From Dallia pectoralis (Eukaryota > Chordata > Actinopteri > Esociformes > Umbridae), in assembly GCA_029465975.1 (NCBI GenBank), contig CM055742.1, positions 3,370,622-3,434,621 of the forward strand: a DNA stretch of 64,000 nt, given 5' to 3'. The translations under genes were made by a program, and so were the position numbers. This document shows, one piece after another, positions 48,001 to 56,139 of the stretch; the stretch's first letter is position 1, and every line of letters starts with the position of its first letter. The notes below the pieces were generated by a model that was not told the origin of the DNA, ran no database searches, and saw only the letters and a list, made by a program, of their open reading frames with translations.

Positions 48001-48815
48001 TCATACACACAGCTGTTGAATGGGCTTTACCTGTTTACTCTCCTTGGTCTGTCGACCAGGTAGCTGAGCTCTCCTCGCTGGTGTTTTGTCTGAAAGGAAA
48101 GCACATGGTCTCATCACAATCCGATCAAAATGCGATTTTGTTTTCATTTCACAATTTTAATTGTATCTATTATTTTTTCTCCAATTATATGCCTGTGTGG
48201 ATTTTTGCTGTTATTTCATGATCGTTAAGTTTCTATCTGGTGTTCCTTTGCTATGCATATTTGAAAGTAACAAAGCAATCAAGTTTGATTGGCATTGATC
48301 GCCATGCAAATGGACCAATCCAAACACTAGGTAATATGTTCAAACTCAGATCCCCAAGACCCATGTCTATCATTAGTTATCTGATTGGATTGCAGATAAA
48401 CAAAATAAAATCAAGTCCACAAACAAGTGAATAATTTGCCTCTTCGATTAATTATTTCTCTTACATTTAATCTTATCTGTTTCCCAAAATCCAATCAGTT
48501 GCCCGACAGGCGTAAACAATCAAGCATTAGACAGAGTGGGAGCACGAATGTACCATTACGTAACTGCGGCCATAGGCCTGTGTTGCACGAAAACATTTGG
48601 GATAAGTACAGCTAGAAGACAACCATTTCCCCCGTGGAGAGGGAGAAAGCCACTTGAGTTGTAGCCAACAACGCACTAGGCCTATTGACGTCTCAATTCC
48701 AATTCCACCATCCATAAGCCTACGGCATAAAATAAATAAAAAATACACGTTCTCAAGGCCGTAAAGTAGTCCCTTTCCCCCATGCAGGATGAAACCAGTG
48801 ATAGAAGAGAAAGCG

Positions 48816-48851
<36 letters not shown>

Positions 48852-50069
48852 GACAGACAGAAGAGCGTGCACGACGCATTATTGACTGTGTGTATCCACT
48901 GAGAAGAGAAGTGGGTTAGAGAGACGATTGAATGCGTAAATGATTGAGCCAAGCGTCGCCCGAACTGAACAACCTTTGTTCCGCTGCTGGTCCGCGGCAC
49001 CGTGCAACGCATACATAACGGACAGCGCACTCTGCTTGCGCGATGTCTGGCTGGCTGGCTAACTGGCTGACTGGCTGGTCTCTACACCCAGACCAAGTTG
49101 ACAACCACACTGACGTCCATGGTCTACTCTGTTCTGACTGATGTTGAACATTTCTGGGGTCAATTCTGGGTGTAAGTACTTACTCAATTACTGAACGCAA
49201 TCTACGTTGGCCCATTTCTGTTTTAACCCACTATCACTAAGCTTCAGCCTCTTTCACAACCTTAACTGGTTTCTTGCAGAGATGGACTGAAAGATGCCGT
49301 CACGTGGGGTAATTAAAACGCAAAGCCGTAGCGAAGTGACAGTTAATACGCAACGTGGTATTATAGAAACGTCACGCCAGGCCATAATTCGTTGATGCAG
49401 TTTCGGACAGGGTGGGGGGGGGGTCATTTGAGTCAAGGATTAGGTTGCCATATGAAGTCTGAAAGGGTTCATGAATCCCGGGCTACTGTATATTATTTGA
49501 CAATTTCATTTTTAATAAATAACTGACCCACAGACTAGCTGGTTCACTGGCAGACCGGCTGATACCCGTCCAGCGGATATAATAAGCTGTCTGGCACGGC
49601 CAAGCATTTGGAGACGTTACTGCTGGGCATCTCGTTCTGAGTGCCACTTGTGGACCAATCTCAATATCATTAATTAATCAACTCCGAGGTCACGAGTCTT
49701 ATTATCTTATTGTTGCATCTAACCTAAATGGGACACATTTTGTGGAGGCACATCCATCTATAGATTCAGATATGCTCGAAGCATCTGCGAACGGACGTAC
49801 TTCCCAATCCTCACGCATTAAATTGTTAAACAGGCACTGGGGAACAACCTCGACTAACATCTAAACTGTACGCTAAAGAGAAGTGCTTTTTGGTATGTAT
49901 TTTTAAATTGAAATTTAAAAAGAAAAACCTAGGGGAAACCTGGAGATAAATAACCTATACTGAAGACAATCACTTCAACATGTGCATTAAAGAGCAAATC
50001 CTCTGAGATGTAATGCACATCGTCTGAGTACATCATGTATGTATATATATATATACACAAACACACACC

Positions 50070-50105
<36 letters not shown>

Positions 50106-50338
50106 GGTGTGTGTGTGTGTTTATATATATTTGTACATACCTATCATTTGAACTGAATCAATCAAATAGGATATAACAGAAATTTCTTTTTTTTTACAAA
50201 AACCTAAGTACAGTGAAAAGAAATAAAGATAAAATACGTTCTCTTTAAGACAATAAAAAAAAAAAATTCAATCTTTCACCCAATTAAGCACACGCACACG
50301 CACGCACACACACACGCACGCACACACACACACACACA

Positions 50339-50406
<68 letters not shown>

Positions 50407-53057
50407 AACACACACACACTCTCACAAACACACCCACCCGCCCACACACACACACACACACACACACACTCTAAATAGAAACGCAGCCTAACCTCGTTTG
50501 ACAGGATGCTCCCGTTAGATATGATGTCGGGCTGCTGGTCACCGTATCCGGTAACTATGGCACCGCAGGGGTTGGTGTGGTCGGTGTCGGTGCTGCGGGA
50601 GGGGCTGCACGGTTTCAGGAACATCAGGTCCGTCTTCGCGCTCTCCGGTGTCAGGCACACCTGGTAGCAGTACGAGTTCTGGTTCTGAAGGTGATGGGAA
50701 CCGAATCCGCCGCCCATCCCGACCCCGCCGACGCCGGACTCCTCGACCGGTACCTGGCCCACCGGACCCACACCGGAGGTGACGTTGGTGCTTTGGACCA
50801 GCATGATGTCCGACTTGCTCAGCTTCTTCTGTTTCCGTCCGCGTGACTGTCGCGAGCAGCACGGGCTGCAGCAGAGGCAGCACTCCCCGGCCATCAGACA
50901 CGAGTACAGGTCCAGCTTCTTGTCCTTCTGACAGCGCACGGCCAGGACGATCATAGCCAGGAGGAAGATGAAGGAGACGGAGCCCAGAGCGATGATGAGG
51001 ATGAGCGTGAGGTCCAGGGAGTTCTCCTTGGACTTGGAGGAGGACCCGGCGCGGTCCCCGCTGCGGCCCTCGATCACACTGTCCACCAGTAGGACGCTGA
51101 CGCTCGCGGAGGAGGAAAGCGGCGGCTGGCCATGGTCCCTCACCTCTATCAGCAGGTCGTAGGCGCCCTGCGGGGGGTCACGTTTGGTGGAGACGCGGCG
51201 CGCGGTGCGCAGCTCCCCCGTCCTCCAGTCCATGCGGAACATGCCCATCTCGTTGCCGCGCAGGATGCTGTAGGAGAGCCGTGCGTTCTCGCCGTCGTCC
51301 GCGTCCATGGCGACGATGCGCGTGACCAGGTAGCCAGGCTCGGCGGAGCGCGGCAGGTGCTCTCTGGCGGTGCCGTTCTTACCGACGGGCGATATCACCG
51401 ATGGCACGTTGTCGTTCTGATCCACAATGATCACTTTAACGGTGGTGTTCGTGGAGAGATCCGGGCTCCCGGCATCTTTAGCCCGGACCTGGAAGCTGAA
51501 ATCCTTCAATTGCTCGAAGTCAAAAGAGCGCAGCGCGTAAAGGTACCCGGTGTCCTGGTTGATGGACACGTATGTGTCCACCGACATGCCCTGGATGTCA
51601 CACTCCAATATGGAGTAGGTGATGAGCGAGTTCTGACCCACGTCGGGGTCCACCGCGGTCACCGCGTGAATAAACGCGCCCGGTACGTTATTCTCCGTCA
51701 CGTACACATCGTAAACGGGCTGCGTAAAACGGGGCGCGTTGTCGTTCTCGTCGGACACATGCACCTTGATGGACTTGCTCGTGGCGAGAGACGGGAGCCC
51801 CTGGTCTTTGGCGACCACGGTGATCGTGTACGCGTCCATGTTCTCCCTGTCCAACAGGCCATCGGTCACAATGGTGTAATAGTTCTTAAACGACGACTTG
51901 AGTTTGAAAGGGACGTCGCCCGAAATCTCGCAGCTCACCTGCCCGTTGTCATCGGAGTCCCGGTCCGTGACGCTAAAGAGGGCTATGACCGTGCCCGGTG
52001 CGTCCTGCTCGCTCACCGACTCGGTCACGGTGCTGAAACTGATCTCTGGTGTGTTGTCGTTCACGTCCACCAGTTTGACCAGGACTTTGCAGTGCGCTGG
52101 CACCGCATTGGCACCCATGTCTTTCGCCTGTACGTATATCTGATGCGTGCTGCTCTCCTCATAGTCCATCTCACCGGCCACCTCTATTCTCCCGGTCCTG
52201 GCGTCAATATTGAACAGATCTTTAATCCGAGCCGGGTTGTGGTTACTAAACGAATAGACAATCTCTCCGTTCTGCCCCTCGTCTATATCTGTGGCGTTCA
52301 GCTGGATGACCAGGGTGCCCATCGGAGAGTTCTCCCGCAGGCTTACCGTGTACACCGACTGGTCAAAGGCGGGCGCGTTGTCGTTAGAGTCCAGGACCCG
52401 GACGACCAGGAGCGCTGTGCCTGTGCGCTGGGGCACCCCGCCGTCCACCGCAGTGAGCACGTACCTGTGGACCGCCTGCTGTTCCCGGTCTAACGGTTTC
52501 TCCAACACGAGCTCCGCAAACTTGTTCCCGTCGCTCTGCGTCTGCACGTCCAGGTAGAAGTAGTTGTTGTTCGTTATCGCGTATGTGCTCAGCGCGTTGG
52601 TCCCGACGTCCGGGTCGAACGCGTTCTCCACCGGGAACCGGGTGCCCGGGGTGGCACTTTCCGATATCTCCACGGTGATGTCGGTCTCCGGGAACGCGGG
52701 GGAGTTGTCGTTGATGTCCGTCACCTCGATCTCCACGCGAAAGAGCTCGAGCGGGTTCTCTAGGAACACCTCCAGATGGAGACTGCACGGTACCGTCCGC
52801 TTGCATATCTCCTCCCGGTCGATGCGTCCCTTCACGTACAGGTTCCCGTTTTCCAGGTTCACGTCCACGTACGGGTTTCGCGAGCTCGGCACGGTCTGAA
52901 AACGTCGCGCAGAAAGTTTGGTAATGTCCAACCCCAAATCCTCTGCGATATTCCCAATAACGGTCCCGTGGTCTTTCTCCTCCGGTACAGAGAAGCGCAG
53001 CTGGCAAACGGCTCCGTTCAGGACGACCGAGAAAACGACAGGCAATAACAAAATCAT
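29669..53057 (-). CDS. pcdh10: Protocadherin-10, complete gene model (four coding exons)
   Basis: Delta-2 protocadherin: a calcium-dependent homophilic adhesion receptor of the plasma membrane, used in axon growth, cell sorting and synapse refinement. Join of minus-strand exons 53057-50493, 48089-48031, 46745-46642 and 30219-29669, giving 1092 aa against about 1040 in human PCDH10. Every intron has GT..AG ends and the phases agree (0, 2, 1). Order of parts: signal peptide 1-18, six cadherin repeats 19-665, membrane helix 681-709, Cys-rich juxtamembrane segment, CM1 about 796-837, CM2 about 884-904, WIRS motif 993-998, His/Gln tract about 1010-1036. Identification is from recall of vertebrate PCDH10. 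Teleosts carry a and b paralogs and I cannot say which this is. Introns are 2.4, 1.3 and 16.4 kb. Confidence 0.93.
30390..30854. repeat. 33-bp minisatellite (~14 copies)
   Basis: Unit catcttattatgacatcaca plus ccctgtatctaag, varying by few substitutions. The unit is divisible by three and stop-free in one frame, giving a meaningless MTSHPVSKHLI-type frame. A further partial unit continues at 33670 beyond the LTR element, so that element split the array. Confidence 0.95.
30855..31263 (-). repeat. 3' LTR (409 bp)
   Basis: Retains 25 bp (31006-31030) that the other LTR lacks; on the element's sense strand these include the TATA-like tatattattataag. The polyadenylation signal lies in ttaataaacctg. 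Otherwise almost identical to the 5' LTR, so the insertion is fairly recent. Confidence 0.88.
31400..32700. repeat. GC-rich minisatellites inside the LTR element (24-, 27- and 30-bp units)
   Basis: Successive zones use 24-bp units (gcggctgagaggccgccatc, about 31400-31490), 27-bp units (cgtagtcgtggcggcggcca, about 31500-32080), 24-bp units (gggcggcgatgcggcagcca, about 32090-32225) and 30-bp units (about 32230-32700). All share a core near GCxGCCATC. At least 13 units carry GCCATCTTG, the core of the YY1 recognition sequence. Confidence 0.9.
31402..33240 (-). CDS. LTR-element internal open frame (612 aa), function unknown
   Basis: Begins MDSTGASYSAPSDETRRRPT, in the position where gag starts. 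About 190 residues of Pro/Arg-rich non-repetitive sequence are followed by Ala/Pro repeats (KMAAAVTPAL-type, 10 aa), then 8-aa SPPTMAAA repeats, then 9-aa PPRLRSRWP repeats. No zinc knuckle, protease or polymerase motif is visible. The repeat part is also open in several other frames, so length alone does not show coding. It could be a degenerate gag remnant invaded by minisatellites. I do not recognise the protein. Confidence 0.4.
   Translation of the reverse strand: MDSTGASYSAPSDETRRRPTERWEWNRPETPQERWLRLRPYATVEPPKRHSGPVLMGPRAFYEGRMRASRKRPKEIFGGELTGCSGRSAERTPTVLVLQERPPTAPGLQTGGGKPLQLQPQPPPWEDPFRPPTSGTENPPEGLDEQPTAVIRTWWRTWLDFQEPAPEMVATTPASEMVAVVPPAPKMAAAVSPASTMAPVVTPAPKMASAVTPALKMAAAVTPALKMAAVVPPALKMAAVVPPASTMAPAVTPALKMAAVVPPASTMAPAVSPASTMAPAVPPALKMAVAVTPVLKMAAVVPPASTMAPAVTPAPKMAVAVTPAPKMAVAVTPALKMAAASPPKMAAASPPTMAAASPPTMAAASPPTMAAASPPTMAAASPPTKAAPRRRSRWSPPRRRSRWPPPRLRSRLPPPRLRSRWPPPRLRSRLPPPRLRSRWPPPRLRSRWPPPRLRSRWPPPRLRSRWPPPRLRSRWPPPRLRSRWPPPRLRSRWPPPRLRSRWPPPRLRSRWPPPRLRSRWPPPQMRSRWPPPRLSSRWPPPRLRSRWPPPRLRSRWPPPRHRPRWPPPRLRSRWPPPPRRLRRRTLSRTRWRPLSRTRWRPLSHTRWRPLSH
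33286..33669 (-). repeat. 5' LTR (384 bp)
   Basis: Lacks the 25-bp segment containing the TATA-like sequence, leaving only ctatatg at the junction. If the deletion happened after insertion, the promoter copy of the LTR is probably weakened. Confidence 0.88.
33675..34020. other. Intronic sequence after the LTR element
   Basis: A leftover of the 33-bp minisatellite, then single-copy sequence inside the last pcdh10 intron. I see no gene, only short chance frames. Confidence 0.6.
34040..34420. repeat. (GA)n-rich imperfect microsatellite
   Basis: Purine-only strand of gagagagcgagccagagagt-type units with frequent GAGC and GAGT steps. The complementary strand gives long Leu/Ser frames that are artefacts. 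Confidence 0.95.
34541..34638. repeat. 18-bp G-rich minisatellite (~5 copies)
   Basis: Unit ggaggagcggggggagat. Each unit has a run of at least six G, so the strand could form G-quadruplexes. Confidence 0.93.
34670..35195. repeat. 40-bp minisatellite (~13 copies)
   Basis: Unit gtgagacagacaggtattat plus tgtccagacaggagctacag; units alternate between gtgagac and gtgaggc and between ctacag and ctgcag. Confidence 0.96.
35302..35374. repeat. (GT)n microsatellite
   Basis: About 36 GT dinucleotides, nearly uninterrupted. Confidence 0.97.
35501..35754. repeat. (CA)n microsatellite with interruptions
   Basis: Begins with short CA and agaaacac units, then long CA tracts broken by cataca and caccca. 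Confidence 0.96.
35893..35916 (+). promoter_or_regulatory. ZNF143/THAP11-like (SBS) motif
   Basis: TACAACTCCCATAGTGCTTT followed by GCGG matches the vertebrate SBS consensus ACTACAAYTCCCAGMATGC with a GCG tail at most positions. Such motifs usually mark CpG or bidirectional promoters, so one deep in an intron is unexpected. A minus-strand donor-like CACTG/GTAAGT lies about 40 bp away (exon edge near 35954). Confidence 0.4.
35920..37430. other. Single-copy intronic stretch
   Basis: About 1.5 kb of mostly unique sequence in the last pcdh10 intron. Frames are short and overlap on both strands, so no gene is supported. The part before 36450 is less AT-rich than the rest. Confidence 0.5.
37437..38172. 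repeat. 51-bp AT-rich minisatellite (~14 copies)
   Basis: Unit attcactattatgacattat plus gattctctataatgacagta plus ttattcaatag, nearly identical over most copies. A length divisible by three produces a 244-codon artefact frame on the minus strand. Confidence 0.96.
38173..38860. repeat. Degenerate AT-rich repeat (~30-bp units)
   Basis: Variable units of tattattcactattatcaca with ttattaatctg, alternating with ctagtatggcattaataatc. It looks like an older, decayed relative of the adjoining 51-bp array. Confidence 0.85.
38861..39466. other. Single-copy intronic stretch
   Basis: No gene seen. Part of it (gtcccaaatagtaccctact, 39089-39108) resembles an old interspersed teleost repeat; 39350-39410 is a purine-rich GAGG-type simple sequence. 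Confidence 0.5.
39467..39712 (+). repeat. 16-bp minisatellite of AP-1/E-box-like sites (14 units)
   Basis: Unit taactgagtcatgtga. Twelve units contain TGAGTCA, the AP-1 consensus, overlapping TCATGTGA/T, an E-box of the MITF/TFE/USF type; two more have TGAGCCA. The array starts beside a perfect cAMP-response palindrome TGACGTCA at 39467-39474 and ends near tacgtcat. Confidence 0.85.
39713..41060. other. Single-copy intronic stretch, part GC-rich
   Basis: 39720-40560 is CpG-containing, with cacgtg-type sites (atcacgtgaacc, gtcacgtggtc) and AT-rich homeodomain-like patches. It could be a regulatory element of pcdh10, but I cannot show conservation. Frames of 60-114 codons overlap on both strands and look spurious. 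Confidence 0.4.
41084..41766. repeat. 45-bp minisatellite I (~15 copies)
   Basis: Unit gacaatggaggcctgaatag plus aggccagatgaaggtgttgt plus atcct. Copies differ mainly by G/A in gaaggtg versus gaaagtg. All three frames of some strands stay open, giving spurious 230-260-codon frames. Confidence 0.97.
41861..43056. repeat. 45-bp minisatellite II (~26 copies)
   Basis: Unit gatagaggccggctccagtg plus ttacaggtgaaggtagcgga plus cctaa. Copies are virtually identical until two shortened units near 42840-42880. Such homogeneity means very recent expansion. The unit length equals that of the neighbouring array, with which it shares atagaggcc. Confidence 0.97.
43170..43380. repeat. (CA)n microsatellite
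   Basis: A pure CA tract of about 50 units, followed by imperfect cacata and cagaca variants. Confidence 0.96.
43685..43830. repeat. 30-bp minisatellite (~4-5 copies)
   Basis: Unit actacactattacactgcta plus ctaaaccatt, ending in degenerate copies. Confidence 0.88.
43893..43959. repeat. (CA)n microsatellite
   Basis: About 33 uninterrupted CA units. Confidence 0.97.
43960..45015. other. Single-copy intronic stretch
   Basis: About 1 kb without tandem repeats. It contains GGAATGTTCCA-like (44356-44366) and AT-rich patches that could be transcription factor sites; no open frame is convincing. Confidence 0.45.
45018..45273. repeat. Two (CA)n tracts
   Basis: 45018-45047 is a short pure tract; 45174-45273 is a longer one with cataca interruptions. 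About 125 bp of unique sequence lies between them. Confidence 0.93.
45943..46397. repeat. (GA)n/(GGGA)n purine tract
   Basis: About 450 bp of almost pure purine strand (gagaga with ggaggg and aaagag variants), immediately 3' in gene sense of pcdh10 exon 3, that is, in the start of the last intron. Confidence 0.96.
46642..46745 (-). CDS. pcdh10: pcdh10 exon 3 (104 bp, CM2)
   Basis: The first base T completes the Ser codon from exon 2, then follows SAFQEADIVSSKDSGHGDSE and QGDSDHDATTRVHA. The SSKDSGHGDSEQGDSDHD block is the conserved CM2 motif shared by delta-2 protocadherins; its partner is not established here. Acceptor cccactgtag, donor GCTG/gtgagt. It ends with one base of a Gly codon that exon 4 completes. 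Confidence 0.93.
46752..48024. other. pcdh10 intron 2
   Basis: About 1.3 kb between exons 2 and 3 with no tandem repeat except a G-rich run (46840-46880). The single-copy, CpG-rich part 47150-47900 is open in short frames on both strands; no exon-like signals convinced me. Confidence 0.6.
48031..48089 (-). CDS. pcdh10: pcdh10 exon 2 (59 bp)
   Basis: Encodes TKHQRGELSYLVDRPRRVN plus the first two bases of a Ser codon, closely matching the human cytoplasmic segment at this position. The acceptor is tttcctttcag and the donor AACAG/gtaaag. It starts in phase 0 after exon 1 and ends in phase 2. Confidence 0.93.
48090..50040. other. pcdh10 intron 1, distal part
   Basis: Mostly single-copy sequence with a short (GA)n tract at 48817-48849. 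The overlapping 60-167-codon frames lack conserved features. Confidence 0.6.
50038..50135. repeat. Perfect-arm inverted repeat with AT/CA tracts
   Basis: A left arm cacacacacccacatatata is mirrored by a right arm tatatatgtgggtgtgtgtg across an alternating AT centre, so the strand can fold into a long hairpin or cruciform. Lies in intron 1 about 360 bp from the exon 1 donor. Confidence 0.85.
50287..50470. repeat. (CA)n tract, (TG)n in gene sense, next to the exon 1 donor
   Basis: In pcdh10 sense this is a (TG)n tract beginning about 23 nt after the GT of the exon 1 donor. UG-rich intronic sequence near donors is a known binding substrate for CELF and TDP-43 proteins. Confidence 0.95.
50493..53057 (-). 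CDS. pcdh10: pcdh10 exon 1: ectodomain, membrane helix, proximal tail
   Basis: 855 codons starting MILLLPVVFSVVLNGAVCQL, a hydrophobic signal peptide followed by the first cadherin repeat (RFSVPEEKDHGTVIGNIAED). Calcium-linker motifs of DxNDN type fall at residues 114-118, 223-227, 331-335, 436-440 and 546-550, delimiting cadherin repeats 1-6. The membrane segment LDLTLILIIALGSVSFIFLL begins at 681, followed by a Cys-rich stretch (GECCLCCSPCC, 724-734) and the conserved YCYQVCLTPESAKTDLMFLK block (796-815). A single giant exon for the ectodomain is typical of delta-2 protocadherins. The exon closes on SILSNE before GTTAGG. The frame stays open past the donor into a (TG)n tract; that tail is probably not translated, though human PCDH10 has a short isoform ending soon after exon 1. 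Confidence 0.97.
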
Positions 53058-54610
53058 CTCCTCTCCTTTCTCAAGTGCACTTGGATATTTTTTTCAGGCG
53101 TTCGGGCTATTATTCCGTTTTTCTACGAGGACTAAGCATTTCCTATTCCAGCTTCGGTCCGTGCGAATAAAACAGAACCAAAAGCGCCAATAATGACAAA
53201 ACTCAGGCTGCAGCGCAAATCGGCAATTTCATTCCACCTTTGATTCGTCGTGTCAACCGAAAACCATGCCTGGTGTGTTTGACTGGTTGAAAGCACAGCC
53301 ATTTGATCCTTGCTTCTTCTGTTCTAAAAATCAATGCATCCCAGGTTAGTGAGTTTTGGCCAGAGCGCAAACATTGCAGTAGTCAGACAGGGAGAGAGAG
53401 AGACTCAGACGCGTGCTTATAAAATCCTCATCCACAGATTGAAGTCCCATCTAAGCGCAATGAAAAAACTTAAACAGAAATCCCTCGCGAATGAACGCAC
53501 TCGAATGCACCATTTGAATACGGATAGTGCCTATCGTACACTTATAGGCTACACGTTTTCTATAAAAACGATCAATAGGGACCCACTCTGTTCTCACTCC
53601 ATCTCCATCTCTCTCTCTCTCTCTGTTCTCTCAGTCAGTGCGCTTTGCAGCAGGAGAAGCGGATGATCCTCTCAGCTCGACTCCAGTAAGGCGAGTGAGG
53701 GGGCCGGGTTGGTTTTGCGCAAAGCACATTTCCCCACCAGCCAATAGTGGCCGCTGACACCCTGCTGAGGTTACTCCTGATTGGGGCTCAGGAATGCCAG
53801 CCAGCGACAGCGCTCCATATAACGGACCGGCCCGGCCCCGGGCCCCTCTCTGCTAATAACGCGATCTGTCAAGCGGCGGAGGCGCACCAGCGTCGACCCC
53901 GACCAACCGAAAAGCTTGGGAGGGGAATTAAATGTTTTACACGTCCCGTGAATTAAATAGTCAACTAGTGGGTGACGGGAGGCATGTGACTGGGGCAGAT
54001 CTGCCGGTGAATGAACCGATGGCACCAGGATCGCCAACGCAGCACGCGGCGACACTCGGGCAGGTTCGAGATAAAAGCGCAGCCAGCGAGTTTAAACGCG
54101 TGAATATGAGAGAAATTGCCAATTCATCATCATAATGTGTTGTGTTAGTATATCTTTTTCGTTCCCTTCAGTTTGATAAATGAACACCAAGGTAATGACT
54201 TGAGACGGACGCCGTGGCTATATGCCCAGACAAGCAGGATGTACCCTGTGGGGGGAGAAAAGCCAGTGATCATTTTAGATAGCAGCGATAAAACGCCGGC
54301 CTCGCAAGAGGTGTGTGTAACTACGCGTGTGTGTGTGTGTGTGTGTGGTATATAAGTCATAATCACAAACAGGTAACGGAGGGCTTTATTTACATTGAGT
54401 CATTTGCACTGGAACTGCATGGTATATTGGCACGTGCCCATCTTCCCTTGGTGATGATGATGATGGCAGTGATGGCCTTGAGTCATTGCCTGTCCAAATG
54501 GGTGTGTTTGAGGACTTTCACATTACAAGACCACATTGCTTACTTGCCCCCTGTTGCCCCGTCTTGAGCCGTCAATAGACGTGGACCGGTGGTCGTTAGC
54601 ATGTGACAGG
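53058..54610. other. pcdh10 5' flank: probable 5' UTR and promoter region
   Basis: Single-copy sequence upstream of the pcdh10 start codon, with a short CT tract (53609-53629) and CpG-rich parts at 53680-53920. The transcription start is not identifiable by eye. A (GT)n stretch at 54327-54348 is minor. Confidence 0.45.
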
Positions 54611-54619
54611 ACACAACGG

Positions 54620-56037
54620 TAAAGATGGTAATGACGTTAATGACAGTAATGACGGTTATGATGATAATGACAGTAATGATGGTAATGACAGTAATGACGG
54701 TTATGACGATAATGACAGTAATGACAGTAATGACGGTAATGACAGTAATGACGGTGATGACAGTAATGACAGTAATGACGGTGATGACAGTAATGACAGT
54801 AATGACGGTTATGACGGTAATGACGGTAATGACAGTAATGACAGTAATGACGGTAATGACAGTAATGACAGTAATGACAGTAATGACAGTAATGACAGTA
54901 ATGACGGTAATGACAGTAATGACAGTAATGACGGTTATGACGGTAATGACGGTAATGACAGTAATGACAGTAATGACGGTAATGACGGTAATGACGGTTA
55001 TGACGGTAATGACGAAAATGACAGTAATGACAGTAATGACGGTAATGACAGTAATGACAGTAATGACAGTAATGACAGTAATGACGGTAATGACAGTAAT
55101 GACAGTAATGACGGTAATGACAGTAATGACGGTGATGACAGTAATGACAGTAATGACAGTAATGACAGTAATGACGGTAATGACAGTAATGACAGTAATG
55201 ACGGTTATGACGGTAATGACGGTAATGACAGTAATGACAGTAATGACAGTAATGACGGTAATGACGGTAATGACAGTAATGACGGTAATGACGAAAATGA
55301 CAGTAATGACAGTAATGACGGTAATGACAGTAATGACAGTAATGACAGTAATGACAGTAATGACAGTAATGACAGTAATGACAGTAATGACGGTAATGAC
55401 AGTAATGACAGTGATGACAGTAATGACAGTAATGACAGTAATGACAGTAATGACGGTAATGACAGTAATGACGGTGATGACAGTAATGACAGTAATGACA
55501 GTAATGACGGTGATGACAGTAATGACAGTAATGACGGTTATGACGGTAATGACGAAAATGACAGTAATGACAGTAATGATGGTAATGACAGTAATGACAG
55601 TAATGACAGTAATGACAGTAATGACGGTAATGACAGTAATGACAGTAATGACGGTTATGACGGTAATGACGGTAATGACAGTAATGACAGTAATGACTGT
55701 TATGACGGTAATGACAGTAATGACGGTTATGACGGTAATGACAGTAATGACGGTAATGACGGTAATGACAGTAATGACGGTGAAGACAGTAATGACGGTG
55801 ATGACAGTAATGACAGTAATGACAGTGATGACAGTGATGACAGTAATGACAGTGATGACAGTGATGACAGTAATGACAGTGATGACAGTGATGACCGTAA
55901 TGACAGTGATGACGGTAATGACAGTAATGACAGTGATGACAGTGATGACAGTGATGACAGTAATGACAGTAATGACAGTAATGACGGTAATGACAGTAAT
56001 GACAGTAATGACAGTAATGACGGTATGACGGTATGAC
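54620..56037. repeat. 9-bp minisatellite (~155 copies)
   Basis: Unit gacagtaat, with gacggtaat, ggtgatgac and gacgaaaat variants, over 1.4 kb. Since the unit is three codons and few variants make stops, three frames remain open for 460-530 codons; none is a gene. It lies about 1.6 kb upstream of the pcdh10 start codon. Confidence 0.97.
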
Positions 56038-56106
56038 GGATGGTTACAGCGACATGATGAAACCGAAGATGTCACACATTTCCGTGTCAATTTGTCACTT
56101 CTCTCT

Positions 56107-56132
56107 AACCCTGACCCTAACCCTAACCCCGA
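56107..56132. repeat. Short telomere-like CCCTAA repeats
   Basis: ctaaccctgaccctaaccct followed by aacccc: about four CCCTAA-type hexamers, one altered. This may be a relic of break repair or chance expansion. Confidence 0.6.
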
Positions 56133-56139
56133 CCCCACA

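Noticed and set aside
50268..50492. Extension of pcdh10 exon 1 through a Val-Cys repeat tail
   Set aside because: A proper donor at the SILSNE codon and phase-matched exons 2-4 explain the gene; the extension is translated (TG)n. A short retained-intron isoform remains possible.
54540..56138. 460-530-codon ITV/NDS/MTV-repeat proteins
   Set aside because: Pure 9-bp tandem repeat open in three frames, with no unique coding sequence.
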